Below, piece by piece: positions 37,909 through 46,174 of a DNA stretch of 64,000 nucleotides. Position 1 is the first letter of the stretch. Every line of letters starts with the position of its first letter. The translations under genes and the position numbers were made by a program. The notes below the pieces were generated by a model. It saw nothing but the letters and a program-made list of their open reading frames with translations. It ran no database searches and was not told the DNA's origin. The DNA is from Burkholderia pyrrocinia (GTDB taxonomy: Bacteria > Pseudomonadota > Gammaproteobacteria > Burkholderiales > Burkholderiaceae). The stretch is from positions 2,728,001 through 2,792,000 of the forward strand of contig NZ_CP011504.1 in the NCBI RefSeq assembly GCF_001028665.1. The letters run 5' to 3'.

Positions 37909-39426
37909 ATGCAATCTCTCAGATTGTGGCGGCATCTCGCGCCCGGCGGTTCATCCCTGGAGCGGCTTGCGCTTGGCGAGCCGGTCGCCGAAGACTATTC
38001 CATCAAGCATGAGCTCTCGACGCGCGACTACGTCACCTATCTGCTGTCCATCGACGCGGAAATCGAGCATTGCCTGATGGTGCAGTATCTGTACGCCGGC
38101 TATTCGCTGGGCGGGCCGCAGGTGCCGGCGGCGTTTCGCGACACGGTCCGCAGTTGGCAGGAAACCATCCTCGGCATCGCCAAGGAGGAGATGGGCCACC
38201 TGATCACGGTGCAGAACGTGCTGCGTCTGATCGGCTCGCCGTTGCATTTCGAGCGTGACGATTACCCGTGGGATACGCCGTTCTATCCGTTCCCTTTCAT
38301 GCTCGAACCGCTGACGCTGGATTCGCTCGCGAAATACGTCTATACGGAGGCGCCGCTCGATTGGGACGGCGGCGAGCTGGGCAAGGATATCCGCCGACGC
38401 GTCGGAAAGCAGGCATCCAGGCCTCATAAGGTCGCCGAGCTGTTTCATACGCTGATTCCGCTCGTCAGGGACCACCTGCCCGATGATGTCTTCCAGGCCG
38501 ACACCTACCGCTGCCAGGCGGATTTCGCCGAATGGGGACGCGGGTACAAGGGCGGCCACCGGGGCAGCAGCGGCGGTCGCTCTCTAGGCGGAACGCCGGA
38601 CGTGCTCGTGATGCCCGCCACCTCGCGCGACGACGCGGTGAACGCGCTGGATAAAATCTCCAAGCAAGGGGAGGCGCCCCACGGCAAGGATCCCTCGCAT
38701 TTCGTGCGCTTTTTGCGGATCTATGTCGAGATGCTTGCGGTCCTCGAAGGCGAGCTGTGCGGCGTCGACATCTGGCTTGCCGCACGCCCCGACGACTTTC
38801 TCGAAGAAGCCTGGACGGAAGCCTATCCGGCAGCGGCGGCCGAGCTGCACGCGGCGAAGGTAGTCGACACTTGGCGGCCTTCGCGGCCCGTCGCGGTCAA
38901 TCCCTACGTGGCGCTCGACCCCGAGCTCGAGCCGGAGCAGGGCGGCGCACCCGTGACGCCCATCACCGAGCCGGTGACCCAGCTGTGGGCGTCGCTGTTC
39001 AACCTGCGCTACCGCATGCTGCTGCAGTACCTGATCCACAGCTTCACGCTCTACGGCGGGCTCACTGCGGCCGGGCAGTTCACGCCGCGCGGCACGATCG
39101 TCAATGCGGCGTTCGGCGAGATGTACAACCTGCGCGCGCTCTCGGAGATCCTGATGCAGTCGCGCGTGTCGATTGAGCCGGACGCGTCGCTCGCGGGGCC
39201 GCCGTTCCAGATGCCCTATACGCTCAACAGCCCGTTCGGTGAGGCAAACCGCTGGCGCGGGCACCTCGATCTGCTCGCGGCCTCGGAGAACCTCGTGGTG
39301 GCCTTGCTGGCCAGGACCGATGCCGCGCGCCATCCGTATTTGCTCAGTCTGCGCGAAGCCGACAAGAACCTGGCCGCTGTCGCCAGGCGCATCCTGTCCG
39401 GCGACGTCGACCTGGCGCTACTCTAG
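37909..39426 (+). CDS. VioB-type ferritin-like protein (iminophenyl-pyruvate dimer synthase-like)
   Basis: Protein of 505 residues. The ferritin-like domain spans about 35-160 with probable diiron ligands in SIDAEIEHCLMVQYLY and AKEEMGHLITVQN, the pattern of the VioB/RebD-associated iminophenyl-pyruvate dimer synthase domain. A second all-helical region (about 355-500) includes NAAFGEMYNLRALSEIL, possibly a diverged repeat. It lacks the long heme-containing N-terminal part of VioB. Strong AAGGAG before the ATG. Likely metal-dependent chemistry on imines, or H2O2/O2 handling for quinone formation (inference). Confidence 0.65.
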   Translation: MQSLRLWRHLAPGGSSLERLALGEPVAEDYSIKHELSTRDYVTYLLSIDAEIEHCLMVQYLYAGYSLGGPQVPAAFRDTVRSWQETILGIAKEEMGHLITVQNVLRLIGSPLHFERDDYPWDTPFYPFPFMLEPLTLDSLAKYVYTEAPLDWDGGELGKDIRRRVGKQASRPHKVAELFHTLIPLVRDHLPDDVFQADTYRCQADFAEWGRGYKGGHRGSSGGRSLGGTPDVLVMPATSRDDAVNALDKISKQGEAPHGKDPSHFVRFLRIYVEMLAVLEGELCGVDIWLAARPDDFLEEAWTEAYPAAAAELHAAKVVDTWRPSRPVAVNPYVALDPELEPEQGGAPVTPITEPVTQLWASLFNLRYRMLLQYLIHSFTLYGGLTAAGQFTPRGTIVNAAFGEMYNLRALSEILMQSRVSIEPDASLAGPPFQMPYTLNSPFGEANRWRGHLDLLAASENLVVALLARTDAARHPYLLSLREADKNLAAVARRILSGDVDLALL

Positions 39427-39435
39427 GAGCCGCAC

Positions 39436-40872
39436 ATGCCGATACTGGAACTCCGGATCTTGCCGCCCATCGCGGTCGGCAGGCTGGGCGCTGCGGCGAC
39501 GCCGCTGGAAGCGTTCGACCTCGTCGTCGATCCCGACAACCCGCTCGACTTTCGACGCATCGTGCCGTGCACCACGCTGGAGGTGGATCCCGAAAGCGGC
39601 GAGATCGTGAAAGCCTATGTGCCCGACACGATTCGCTTCAAGGACGAGAACAGGAAGGTGCGGCCTGTCGCGCCTTTTCTCGAAGTGTTTGCGCGCACGA
39701 GCGAGGCGCCCCATACGCTGCAGCCGCTCACGCTGCAATTGCTCGCGACGGAACAACTCGATCTCGACGCCCTGCATTGGGATATCCATCTGGGCAACAT
39801 CAAGATCTACCGCCGCACCAACGACGCGAACGACAAGATCCACGCGAACCTGACCGGCCTCAAGGATCACAAGCGGCACGCGATGCAAGGCCATTGCGAG
39901 CACTTTCGCCAGGGGCGGTATCTTCCGCTCGGCCACGTCCAGTTCGTCAAGCCGACGGCGCAGTTCCCCGAGATCCGCCTGCGCTACACCCCTGCCGCCG
40001 GTATCGTGTACGGCACGCGGCTGGTGCGCCGCACCTCGGACAAGGAACGCGAAGACGAGCTGAAGCCCGATCCCGTCATCGATCGCGACGATCTCCTGCT
40101 CTACGCCGAGACGCCCGGCAAGTGGCTCGGCTTCAGGGAGGCGGGTGGCCCCACGAAGGCGCATCCCGCGCCGACCAACCCCGCGCAGATTTTTGCCGGA
40201 TACGCCGACAAGGATGGCAATCAAGTCAGCTGGGGCTATCTCGACGACGAATGCGATGGCCACGTGCAAGTCGTGCTGACGAGGAAGGACGGCTCCACGC
40301 TGCGCGCGCACGGCTATATCGGCGCCGGGCCGCCGGCCTATGCGCCCGATACCATGCCGGTGCGCGTGGTGTCTGACGAGATGGAGCAGATTCTCCACGG
40401 CATCCACGTCCCGGAAGAGAGCGTATCGATCGACGAAGCCACGGAGATCGTCCTGCGTGCGCTCGAAACGATCCGCCTCATGAACACCGCCGTCATGAAC
40501 GGCAACCCGGTCAACGGAAGGCTCAACGTCGCGAGCACGATGGTGCGGCAGAACACGGCCGACTTCGAGCGCTATTACGAGCCGATCGCCGCCGAATCGA
40601 TCGTCGACAATCTCGCGCTGCGTGCGCTGCACGAGCGCGTGTTCAGCACGCTGGCGGCGGGTGGCGCGCCGTGGTTCGCCAAGCTGCTGCGCCAGCCCGA
40701 GGAGATCGGCGACCTGACCGCCGAGGGCTTGCGCAAGATGCCGGCCCTGATGCGCGGGGCGGATGGCCGTAGCCTGACGCTCACGCGCCGCCACATCAAC
40801 CTTGTGATCAAGGCGGCGCGAGACGCGATGTTCGGACAACCTGATCCGAAGGGAGACAAGCATGTCGGCTAA
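39436..40872 (+). CDS. LodA/GoxA N-terminal-half-like protein
   Basis: Protein of 478 residues without signal peptide. The N-terminus LRILPPIAVGRLGAA, the following IRFKDENRKVRPVAPFLEVF and LHWDIHLGNIKIY correspond to the opening strands of LodA-family CTQ quinoproteins (IYPPIGIARVGNS..., IEWTVHLAN...). The later part contains RLNVASTM and a helical C-terminus. The CTQ-forming cysteine region is not in this protein but in the next gene, so the usual single LodA chain appears split. AGGAG overlaps the preceding stop; the last 11 bp overlap the next gene. Homology is by recall, hence moderate confidence. Confidence 0.55.
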   Translation: MPILELRILPPIAVGRLGAAATPLEAFDLVVDPDNPLDFRRIVPCTTLEVDPESGEIVKAYVPDTIRFKDENRKVRPVAPFLEVFARTSEAPHTLQPLTLQLLATEQLDLDALHWDIHLGNIKIYRRTNDANDKIHANLTGLKDHKRHAMQGHCEHFRQGRYLPLGHVQFVKPTAQFPEIRLRYTPAAGIVYGTRLVRRTSDKEREDELKPDPVIDRDDLLLYAETPGKWLGFREAGGPTKAHPAPTNPAQIFAGYADKDGNQVSWGYLDDECDGHVQVVLTRKDGSTLRAHGYIGAGPPAYAPDTMPVRVVSDEMEQILHGIHVPEESVSIDEATEIVLRALETIRLMNTAVMNGNPVNGRLNVASTMVRQNTADFERYYEPIAAESIVDNLALRALHERVFSTLAAGGAPWFAKLLRQPEEIGDLTAEGLRKMPALMRGADGRSLTLTRRHINLVIKAARDAMFGQPDPKGDKHVG

Positions 40873-41725
40873 CGATCCGAACGTTCCGAAAGACCTCGAG
40901 CAGCCCGGCAACGGGGAGATCCGCGCGTCCAACCTGACCGCGCAGATTCACCATCGCGGCGTGGGCAACCCTGCGTCGGCGATGCCGCGCACGGCGATTT
41001 CGAATTGCTTCCCGGGCCTGGAGTTCGATTTCCGCAATCTCTGGCGGCGCGCATTCGTCGGCATCACCCTGGTCGAGAACAACAACTACGTCGTCGATGC
41101 GGAGCGCGGCTACGAGTATCTCAAGACGCGCCGCCTGCTGAGCTTCGACGGCCACAAGGTCGGCACGATGGTCCTCACGAAAGGGCCGGTGCTGCCGGAC
41201 GGGGATCCTGTCACGCTGGCGAGCGCGCCCAATCCCCATGCGGTGTCGTTCATGGAGTGGTCGAACTCCATCGCCCGCATCGTGCATTTGCAGGGCAAGT
41301 CGGTCGAATGCGAATTCACGGCTCACGAGAACGCCCTGGAAGAGGTGTACTACGACCAAGGCAAAACCGAGACCCTGAAGGCGACGCTCACGCTGAGGCG
41401 CTTTTTCGAGGGCGACACCGCCAGCTTCAACCTCGAGATGCTGAAGCCGGGCGAGCTGACGCAAGGCCTCTGCGCGCCCTGGCAGAACGACTATCGCGAA
41501 TGCGCGTGCTACTACTGGGCCGCGTCGCGACCCGACTTCGTCAATGTCGAGCCGGGCGACGACGGGCTGGCGCGCGGCGACATGTGGCTCGCCAAGCGCC
41601 GCACGGGCACGTACGTGCCGGACAATCGCGTCGACACGCGGTTGTGGTCCTACGACGATCTGTTCCGGTCCTGGCAGGAGGATCTGCAGTTCGTGATCCG
41701 CGGCAAGGATGCCGATGAAACCTGA
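40862..41725 (+). CDS. LodA/GoxA C-terminal-half-like protein (putative CTQ-bearing chain)
   Basis: Protein of 287 residues. NCFPGLEFDFRNLWRR (48-63) and PGELTQGLCAPWQND (196-210) followed by YRECACYYWAASRPD match the segment of LodA/GoxA that carries the cysteine crosslinked to tryptophan in cysteine tryptophylquinone. Cys214 or Cys216 is the candidate crosslink cysteine; Trp219, Trp242, Trp262 and Trp271 are candidate partners. The next two genes encode a radical SAM enzyme and a flavin monooxygenase, the two enzyme types used for CTQ maturation. GGAGAC precedes the ATG. It could be an amine or amino-acid oxidase subunit. Confidence 0.6.
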   Translation: MSANDPNVPKDLEQPGNGEIRASNLTAQIHHRGVGNPASAMPRTAISNCFPGLEFDFRNLWRRAFVGITLVENNNYVVDAERGYEYLKTRRLLSFDGHKVGTMVLTKGPVLPDGDPVTLASAPNPHAVSFMEWSNSIARIVHLQGKSVECEFTAHENALEEVYYDQGKTETLKATLTLRRFFEGDTASFNLEMLKPGELTQGLCAPWQNDYRECACYYWAASRPDFVNVEPGDDGLARGDMWLAKRRTGTYVPDNRVDTRLWSYDDLFRSWQEDLQFVIRGKDADET

Positions 41726-43127
41726 CCCCGCCGTCGAGACGCTCGCGCCGCTGGCGTCGGCGATGGCGGCGCGCATCGTCGAGGCGTCGCGCCCGCGGCA
41801 TCCCGGGATCCACGTGGTCGAGGATGCGGAGGGCGCGCAACTGTTGCTCGTGAACGGAAGCCGCCTGTTTCATGTGCCGCACGATCTGCATGACGCGTTT
41901 CAGGCCGCGCTCGAGGACGGGGATGCGCAGGCCGTCGCGTCGCTGGTCGCGAGCCGCGGGCTCGACATGCGCCCGGCGATCGACGACGAGCCTTTGACCG
42001 AGATGCCGGTGCACGCGTTGTCGCTTGCCGTCGCGCAGAAATGCAATCTCGGCTGCACCTATTGCTACGCCCAGCAAGGGGAATTTGGCGGCAAGGCGAA
42101 GAACATGCCGCTCGAAACCGCGCTTGCGGCAGTCGACCTGCTGATCGAGCAGGCGAGCGAGGGCGGCAAGATCAATCTTGCATTCATGGGCGGTGAGCCG
42201 CTCGCCAATCGCGCGGTGCTGCGCGCGGCGACGGTCCACGCGCGGGAGCGCGCCGATGCCCGCGGAATCCGATGCCAATTTTCAGTGACGACGAACGGCA
42301 GTCTGCTGCAGGAAGACGACGGGGCGTTCTTCGAAGAGCACGGCTTCGCTGTCACCGTCAGCCTCGACGGCCCCGCGCCCGTGCATGACCGCTTGCGTCC
42401 GTTCAAGGGCGGCATGGGCTCGTTCGATCACATCGTCGAGCGCGTGACGCCGTTGCTTGCGCGCCAGCGGCGCATGCAGGTCTCGGCGCGCGTGACCGTC
42501 ACGCCGTTCAATCTCGACTTGCCGAGCACGCTCGATACTTTCGTCGACATGGGGTTCCACAGCGTCGGCTTCTCGCCGCTGCTGCGCGCTTCGAACGGCC
42601 GCGCGGAAATGGGCCCGGACGATATGGCAGACATGCTGCAAGGGATGATCGCCTGCGGGCTCGCGTTCGAGCAAAAGGTCATGCGCGGGGAGCGCTACCC
42701 GTTCTCGAACATGCAGAACGCGCTGCGCGAAATCCAGCGCGGCACGCATCGGCCGTATCCGTGCGGCGCAGGGGCGGGGTATTTCGGCGTCTCCGCCGAT
42801 GGCGAGCTGGCGGCGTGTCACCGCTTCGTCGGCGACGAGGCCGGCGTCATGGGGCATCTCTCCACGGGCGTCGATCAGGCGCGCCAGACGATCTGGCTCG
42901 CCGAGCGTCACGTGCACAAGCAACAGCCCTGCAATGCATGCTGGGCGCGCTATCTTTGCGGCGGCGGATGCCATCACGAGGTCCTCGAGCGCGGACGCAG
43001 CGCCTGCGATTACATCCGCGGCTGGCTGCACTATGCAATCGGCGCGCACGGCAGGCTCGCGCGCTATGCGCCGGCCTGGTTTGCCGGTTCGCCTGGCGCG
43101 TCGTCCAGTGGTGCGGGAACGGCGTGA
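41715..43127 (+). CDS. radical SAM/SPASM maturase, QhpD-like
   Basis: Radical SAM enzyme of 470 residues. A PqqD/RRE-like N-terminal segment (about 30-85, LLVNGSRLFHVPHDLHDAF) precedes the SAM cluster motif CNLGCTYC (Cys110, Cys114, Cys117). The SPASM region has CGAGAGYF, AACHRF and CNACWARYLCGGGCHHE, the pattern of QhpD/anSME-type peptide-modifying enzymes. QhpD forms thioether crosslinks in the QhpC subunit of quinohemoprotein amine dehydrogenase, so a similar action on a neighbouring chain is likely. Overlaps the upstream gene; ATG 41715 has AAGG at proper spacing, 41709 is the alternative. Confidence 0.82.
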   Translation: MKPDPAVETLAPLASAMAARIVEASRPRHPGIHVVEDAEGAQLLLVNGSRLFHVPHDLHDAFQAALEDGDAQAVASLVASRGLDMRPAIDDEPLTEMPVHALSLAVAQKCNLGCTYCYAQQGEFGGKAKNMPLETALAAVDLLIEQASEGGKINLAFMGGEPLANRAVLRAATVHARERADARGIRCQFSVTTNGSLLQEDDGAFFEEHGFAVTVSLDGPAPVHDRLRPFKGGMGSFDHIVERVTPLLARQRRMQVSARVTVTPFNLDLPSTLDTFVDMGFHSVGFSPLLRASNGRAEMGPDDMADMLQGMIACGLAFEQKVMRGERYPFSNMQNALREIQRGTHRPYPCGAGAGYFGVSADGELAACHRFVGDEAGVMGHLSTGVDQARQTIWLAERHVHKQQPCNACWARYLCGGGCHHEVLERGRSACDYIRGWLHYAIGAHGRLARYAPAWFAGSPGASSSGAGTA

Positions 43128-44659
43128 ATCGCACGTTCGACATGCTCGTGACCGGCGCAGGTCCCGCGGGCCTGTGCGTGGCGCTTCGCTTGAACCATCT
43201 CGGGCATCGCGTGCTGCTCGTCGAGCGAAGCCCGTTATGGCCTCGTCCGCAGATCGGGGAAGCGCTGACGCCGGGTGTCAGAAACATCATCGGCTACCTC
43301 GACGCGGACGAGGTGCTCGAATCCGTTCCCATCCTCGCAGGCAAGCCCACGCGCGTACGTTGGACGAGCGAATCGATCGAGACGGTGGCGCACGACGGCG
43401 CCGTCGTGGAGCGCGCCGCATTCGATGCGGCGCTGCTGCGCTTGGCCGTGGCGCGCGGCGTGGAAGTGCTGCGGCCGGCGAGCCTCGCGCAAGTCGGCGG
43501 AGCGCCCGGTGCCTGGCGCGTGCAAATCGCTACGCCCGACGGGCTGCGGAACGTCGAGGCGCACGTGCTGCTCGATGCCCAGGGCCGGCAGAGCCGGCGC
43601 GAGCCGCAGCGCTTGCACGCGCCTCGGCTGTCCACGGTATGGGCCGAAGCCGCGATGGAAACACCGGCTGCGCATGCCGATGCCGCCACGCGCGTGGAAG
43701 CGCTCGATAACGGATGGATGTGGGGCGCTGCGCTGCCGGGCGGCCGTTACCGCGTCATGTTCACGTTCGATCCCTCCGCGCGGGACGACGCGCTCGAACG
43801 CGAGCCGGAGTCTGTCTTGCGCAACGCCTGCACGCGAAGCGCCTTGTTCAAGGACATTGCAGGTTTGCCTTGGTGCGATTCGCCGCGCATGTGCGTATCG
43901 ACGCCCTACGTCGACGCGCTCTCCTGGCAGGACGGACGCATCAAGCTCGGCGACGCGGCCTTCGCGCTCGACCCGATCTCATCCTCGGGCGTCGAGAAGG
44001 CGATGCGCTTCTCGCTCCAGGCCGCTATCGCGATCAACACGTGGTGCCGGGCAAGCGATGCCTCGGAGCACGAACTGGCGCAGCGCTTTTACGAATCGCG
44101 CCTGATCGAAAGCGCGGCGCGTCACCTCGCATGGACCGCCGGGTACTACCGTCAGGCATGGTGCGCCGAATCGCCTTTCTGGCGCCTGCGCTCGACGCCC
44201 GCATTGACGTCCGATACGGTTGCGACGTCCTCGCTCGGCGACGAAACCGCGGCGCGCGTAGGCCTCATGACGCACGCGCTGCAAGACGAATTGGCGCACG
44301 TGCCGTCGAACCAGCCCCAGCCCAGCGAGCCCGCGCCTCCGTTGCCCTTGCACAGTCCGATCCGCTTCGCCCGCAATACCGGCATTGTCGTGGTGCCTTG
44401 CGCGACCGGCGACCGCGTCACCGCGCATCCTGCCTTGCAGCATCCGAGTCTTGATCGACCCGTCGCGTTCTGGAATGGCGTGGCGCTGTTTCCGCTCCTC
44501 GACATGCTGACGCGGGCAACGCATCCGCTCGAGCTGATTGCGTTTCTCGGCAGATCGATGGAAGCGGCCAGGGCGCAACAGCTGCTCGAATGGCTGTGGA
44601 GCAAGCAAATGGTCGAGCCCGCTGTCTTCAGCGCGGGAATACCTATCCAACCATCATAG
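43124..44659 (+). CDS. LodB/QhpG-like FAD-dependent monooxygenase
   Basis: Flavoprotein of 511 residues in the tryptophan-halogenase/monooxygenase class. GxGxxG at 11-16 (GAGPAG), QIGEALTPG near 46, and GDAAFALDPISSSG near 277. LodB and QhpG of this class hydroxylate the tryptophan that becomes CTQ. The halogenase WxWxIP motif is not seen, which favours hydroxylation. GTG start at 43124 overlaps the radical SAM stop (GTGA). Last gene of the operon. No terminator is evident in the 154 bp to the convergent P450 gene. Confidence 0.75.
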   Translation: MNRTFDMLVTGAGPAGLCVALRLNHLGHRVLLVERSPLWPRPQIGEALTPGVRNIIGYLDADEVLESVPILAGKPTRVRWTSESIETVAHDGAVVERAAFDAALLRLAVARGVEVLRPASLAQVGGAPGAWRVQIATPDGLRNVEAHVLLDAQGRQSRREPQRLHAPRLSTVWAEAAMETPAAHADAATRVEALDNGWMWGAALPGGRYRVMFTFDPSARDDALEREPESVLRNACTRSALFKDIAGLPWCDSPRMCVSTPYVDALSWQDGRIKLGDAAFALDPISSSGVEKAMRFSLQAAIAINTWCRASDASEHELAQRFYESRLIESAARHLAWTAGYYRQAWCAESPFWRLRSTPALTSDTVATSSLGDETAARVGLMTHALQDELAHVPSNQPQPSEPAPPLPLHSPIRFARNTGIVVVPCATGDRVTAHPALQHPSLDRPVAFWNGVALFPLLDMLTRATHPLELIAFLGRSMEAARAQQLLEWLWSKQMVEPAVFSAGIPIQPS

Positions 44660-44813
44660 GATTCCTGATTCAGGCGAACGCGCTCAGCGCGGCCGGAACG
44701 ATCGCGGCTCCCCCGTTTTGTTGACCGACTCGTTTTCGTTCCGACACCATTCTTAGGCGTTCAACAACTGCAGCCGCCATCCTGGCTTTCCCCGCAGCAC
44801 CTCAATTTTTGGT

Positions 44814-46160
44814 TCATCGCATGACCGTGAAATGTTGCGGGAACGGCGTTTCGGTATCCGGCCGCCCCGCAGCGCCGTCGGCGCGCGCCAGCGGCGCGCC
44901 TGCCAACAGCGGCGTCATCAGCGCCGGAATGATTGCGCGATTGATCGCATCGCCAAAGCAGCGATGCAGGCCATAGCCCCACAGGATATAGATGTCCCAA
45001 GGCCGGTCGGTGCGGAACGCGTCCGGATCGTCGACCACGGCCGCATCGAACATCGCGGACAGGTTCGACGCGAACACCATCGCGCCTTTCTTCACCTGGC
45101 ACGCGCGCGTCGTGCCCGACGCGATCTCGCAGTCACGCGTTGCGCGACGATAGATCACCGGATTGACCGGATTGAACCGCAGCGCCTCGAAAAGGATCGA
45201 GCCGACCGCCTGCTCGTCGCCGCGCGCCGCCGCGGCCTGGGCCTGCGCGAGCATGTCCGGATGATCGAGCAGCACGTCGAGCGCCTGCACGCACGCCTTC
45301 GAAATGGTCGGAATCGCGCCAATCACGAGGCCGATCATGTTGTTGCGAATACCGGCGCCGCCGAATCCGCCCGTGCCGGCATCGCGCAGTGCAACCGCGC
45401 GCTTCAGCACGGTGACGGGGCCGCCGGGGTTCGCGTCGAGCCTGGTGATTGCCGCATCGATCGCGCTCAGGCATTGGCCCGCGTAATCGAGCGCCTTGCT
45501 TTCCACCACCGGATCGCCTTGCAGATCGGCGAACAGATACCAGAACATCGCGGTCGTCCATTCGACGAGATCGGGAACAGACGCGGTATCGACGCCGAAA
45601 TACTCCCGCACCATCAGTGCGGGCACGACCGTGGTCAGCACCTGCGGCAGATCGATCTCGTGCGGATGCGCGGCCACGATCCGCCGGGCCGCATCGCGCG
45701 CCTTCGGGACGACGATGTCGACCACGTCGCCGCGCTGCGCGGCGAGTCGCATGATCGACGCGTTGAGCTGATACTCGGCGCCATCCTGCATCCCGAGGAA
45801 GAAATTCGGGCCGCCAGTGATCTTGCGCATCCTCGGCTCGTAGACGACCTCGAAGTCGCCTTGCCGATCGAGCACCTCGCGCACGTCTGCCGCCAGGGTG
45901 ACGATGACCGACCCGTCGCACGGATAGGCGGTGACGAACGTCTTGTCCGTGGCGATATTGGGCGCGAACGCGCGCAGTGACGTGAATACCGAGCGCTGGC
46001 CGGCAGGATCCGTCAGCACGGCTTTCAGCCGCGCCGCGAGATCGCCGCTGCCGCTCGCGAGCTTCGCCGCGATCTCGTCGCCGGCGAGCACACCCTTGCC
46101 CAGCGAGTGGGCTTCGAGCGCGATCGCATGGAACAGGTTCGATGCAAAAGCAAAGGACAT
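44814..46160 (-). CDS. cytochrome P450, unusual I-helix
   Basis: P450 of 448 residues with heme-binding Cys401 in WGYGLHRCFGD. The I-helix region reads IGLVIGAIPTISKA, so Pro replaces the acid of the usual acid-alcohol pair. That is reminiscent of peroxygenase or hydroperoxide-rearranging P450s rather than O2-activating monooxygenases. Last gene of a four-gene minus-strand operon, directly after a DyP-type peroxidase gene. ATG 46160; longer in-frame starts overlap the peroxidase gene. Confidence 0.85.
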   Translation of the reverse strand: MSFAFASNLFHAIALEAHSLGKGVLAGDEIAAKLASGSGDLAARLKAVLTDPAGQRSVFTSLRAFAPNIATDKTFVTAYPCDGSVIVTLAADVREVLDRQGDFEVVYEPRMRKITGGPNFFLGMQDGAEYQLNASIMRLAAQRGDVVDIVVPKARDAARRIVAAHPHEIDLPQVLTTVVPALMVREYFGVDTASVPDLVEWTTAMFWYLFADLQGDPVVESKALDYAGQCLSAIDAAITRLDANPGGPVTVLKRAVALRDAGTGGFGGAGIRNNMIGLVIGAIPTISKACVQALDVLLDHPDMLAQAQAAAARGDEQAVGSILFEALRFNPVNPVIYRRATRDCEIASGTTRACQVKKGAMVFASNLSAMFDAAVVDDPDAFRTDRPWDIYILWGYGLHRCFGDAINRAIIPALMTPLLAGAPLARADGAAGRPDTETPFPQHFTVMR

Positions 46161-46174
46161 CGGCCCGCTCCGCG

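Noticed and set aside
34474..39426. Violacein- or rebeccamycin-type pathway
   Set aside because: Only an oxidase and a ferritin-like domain resemble it; VioC, VioD, VioE and the heme part of VioB are absent.
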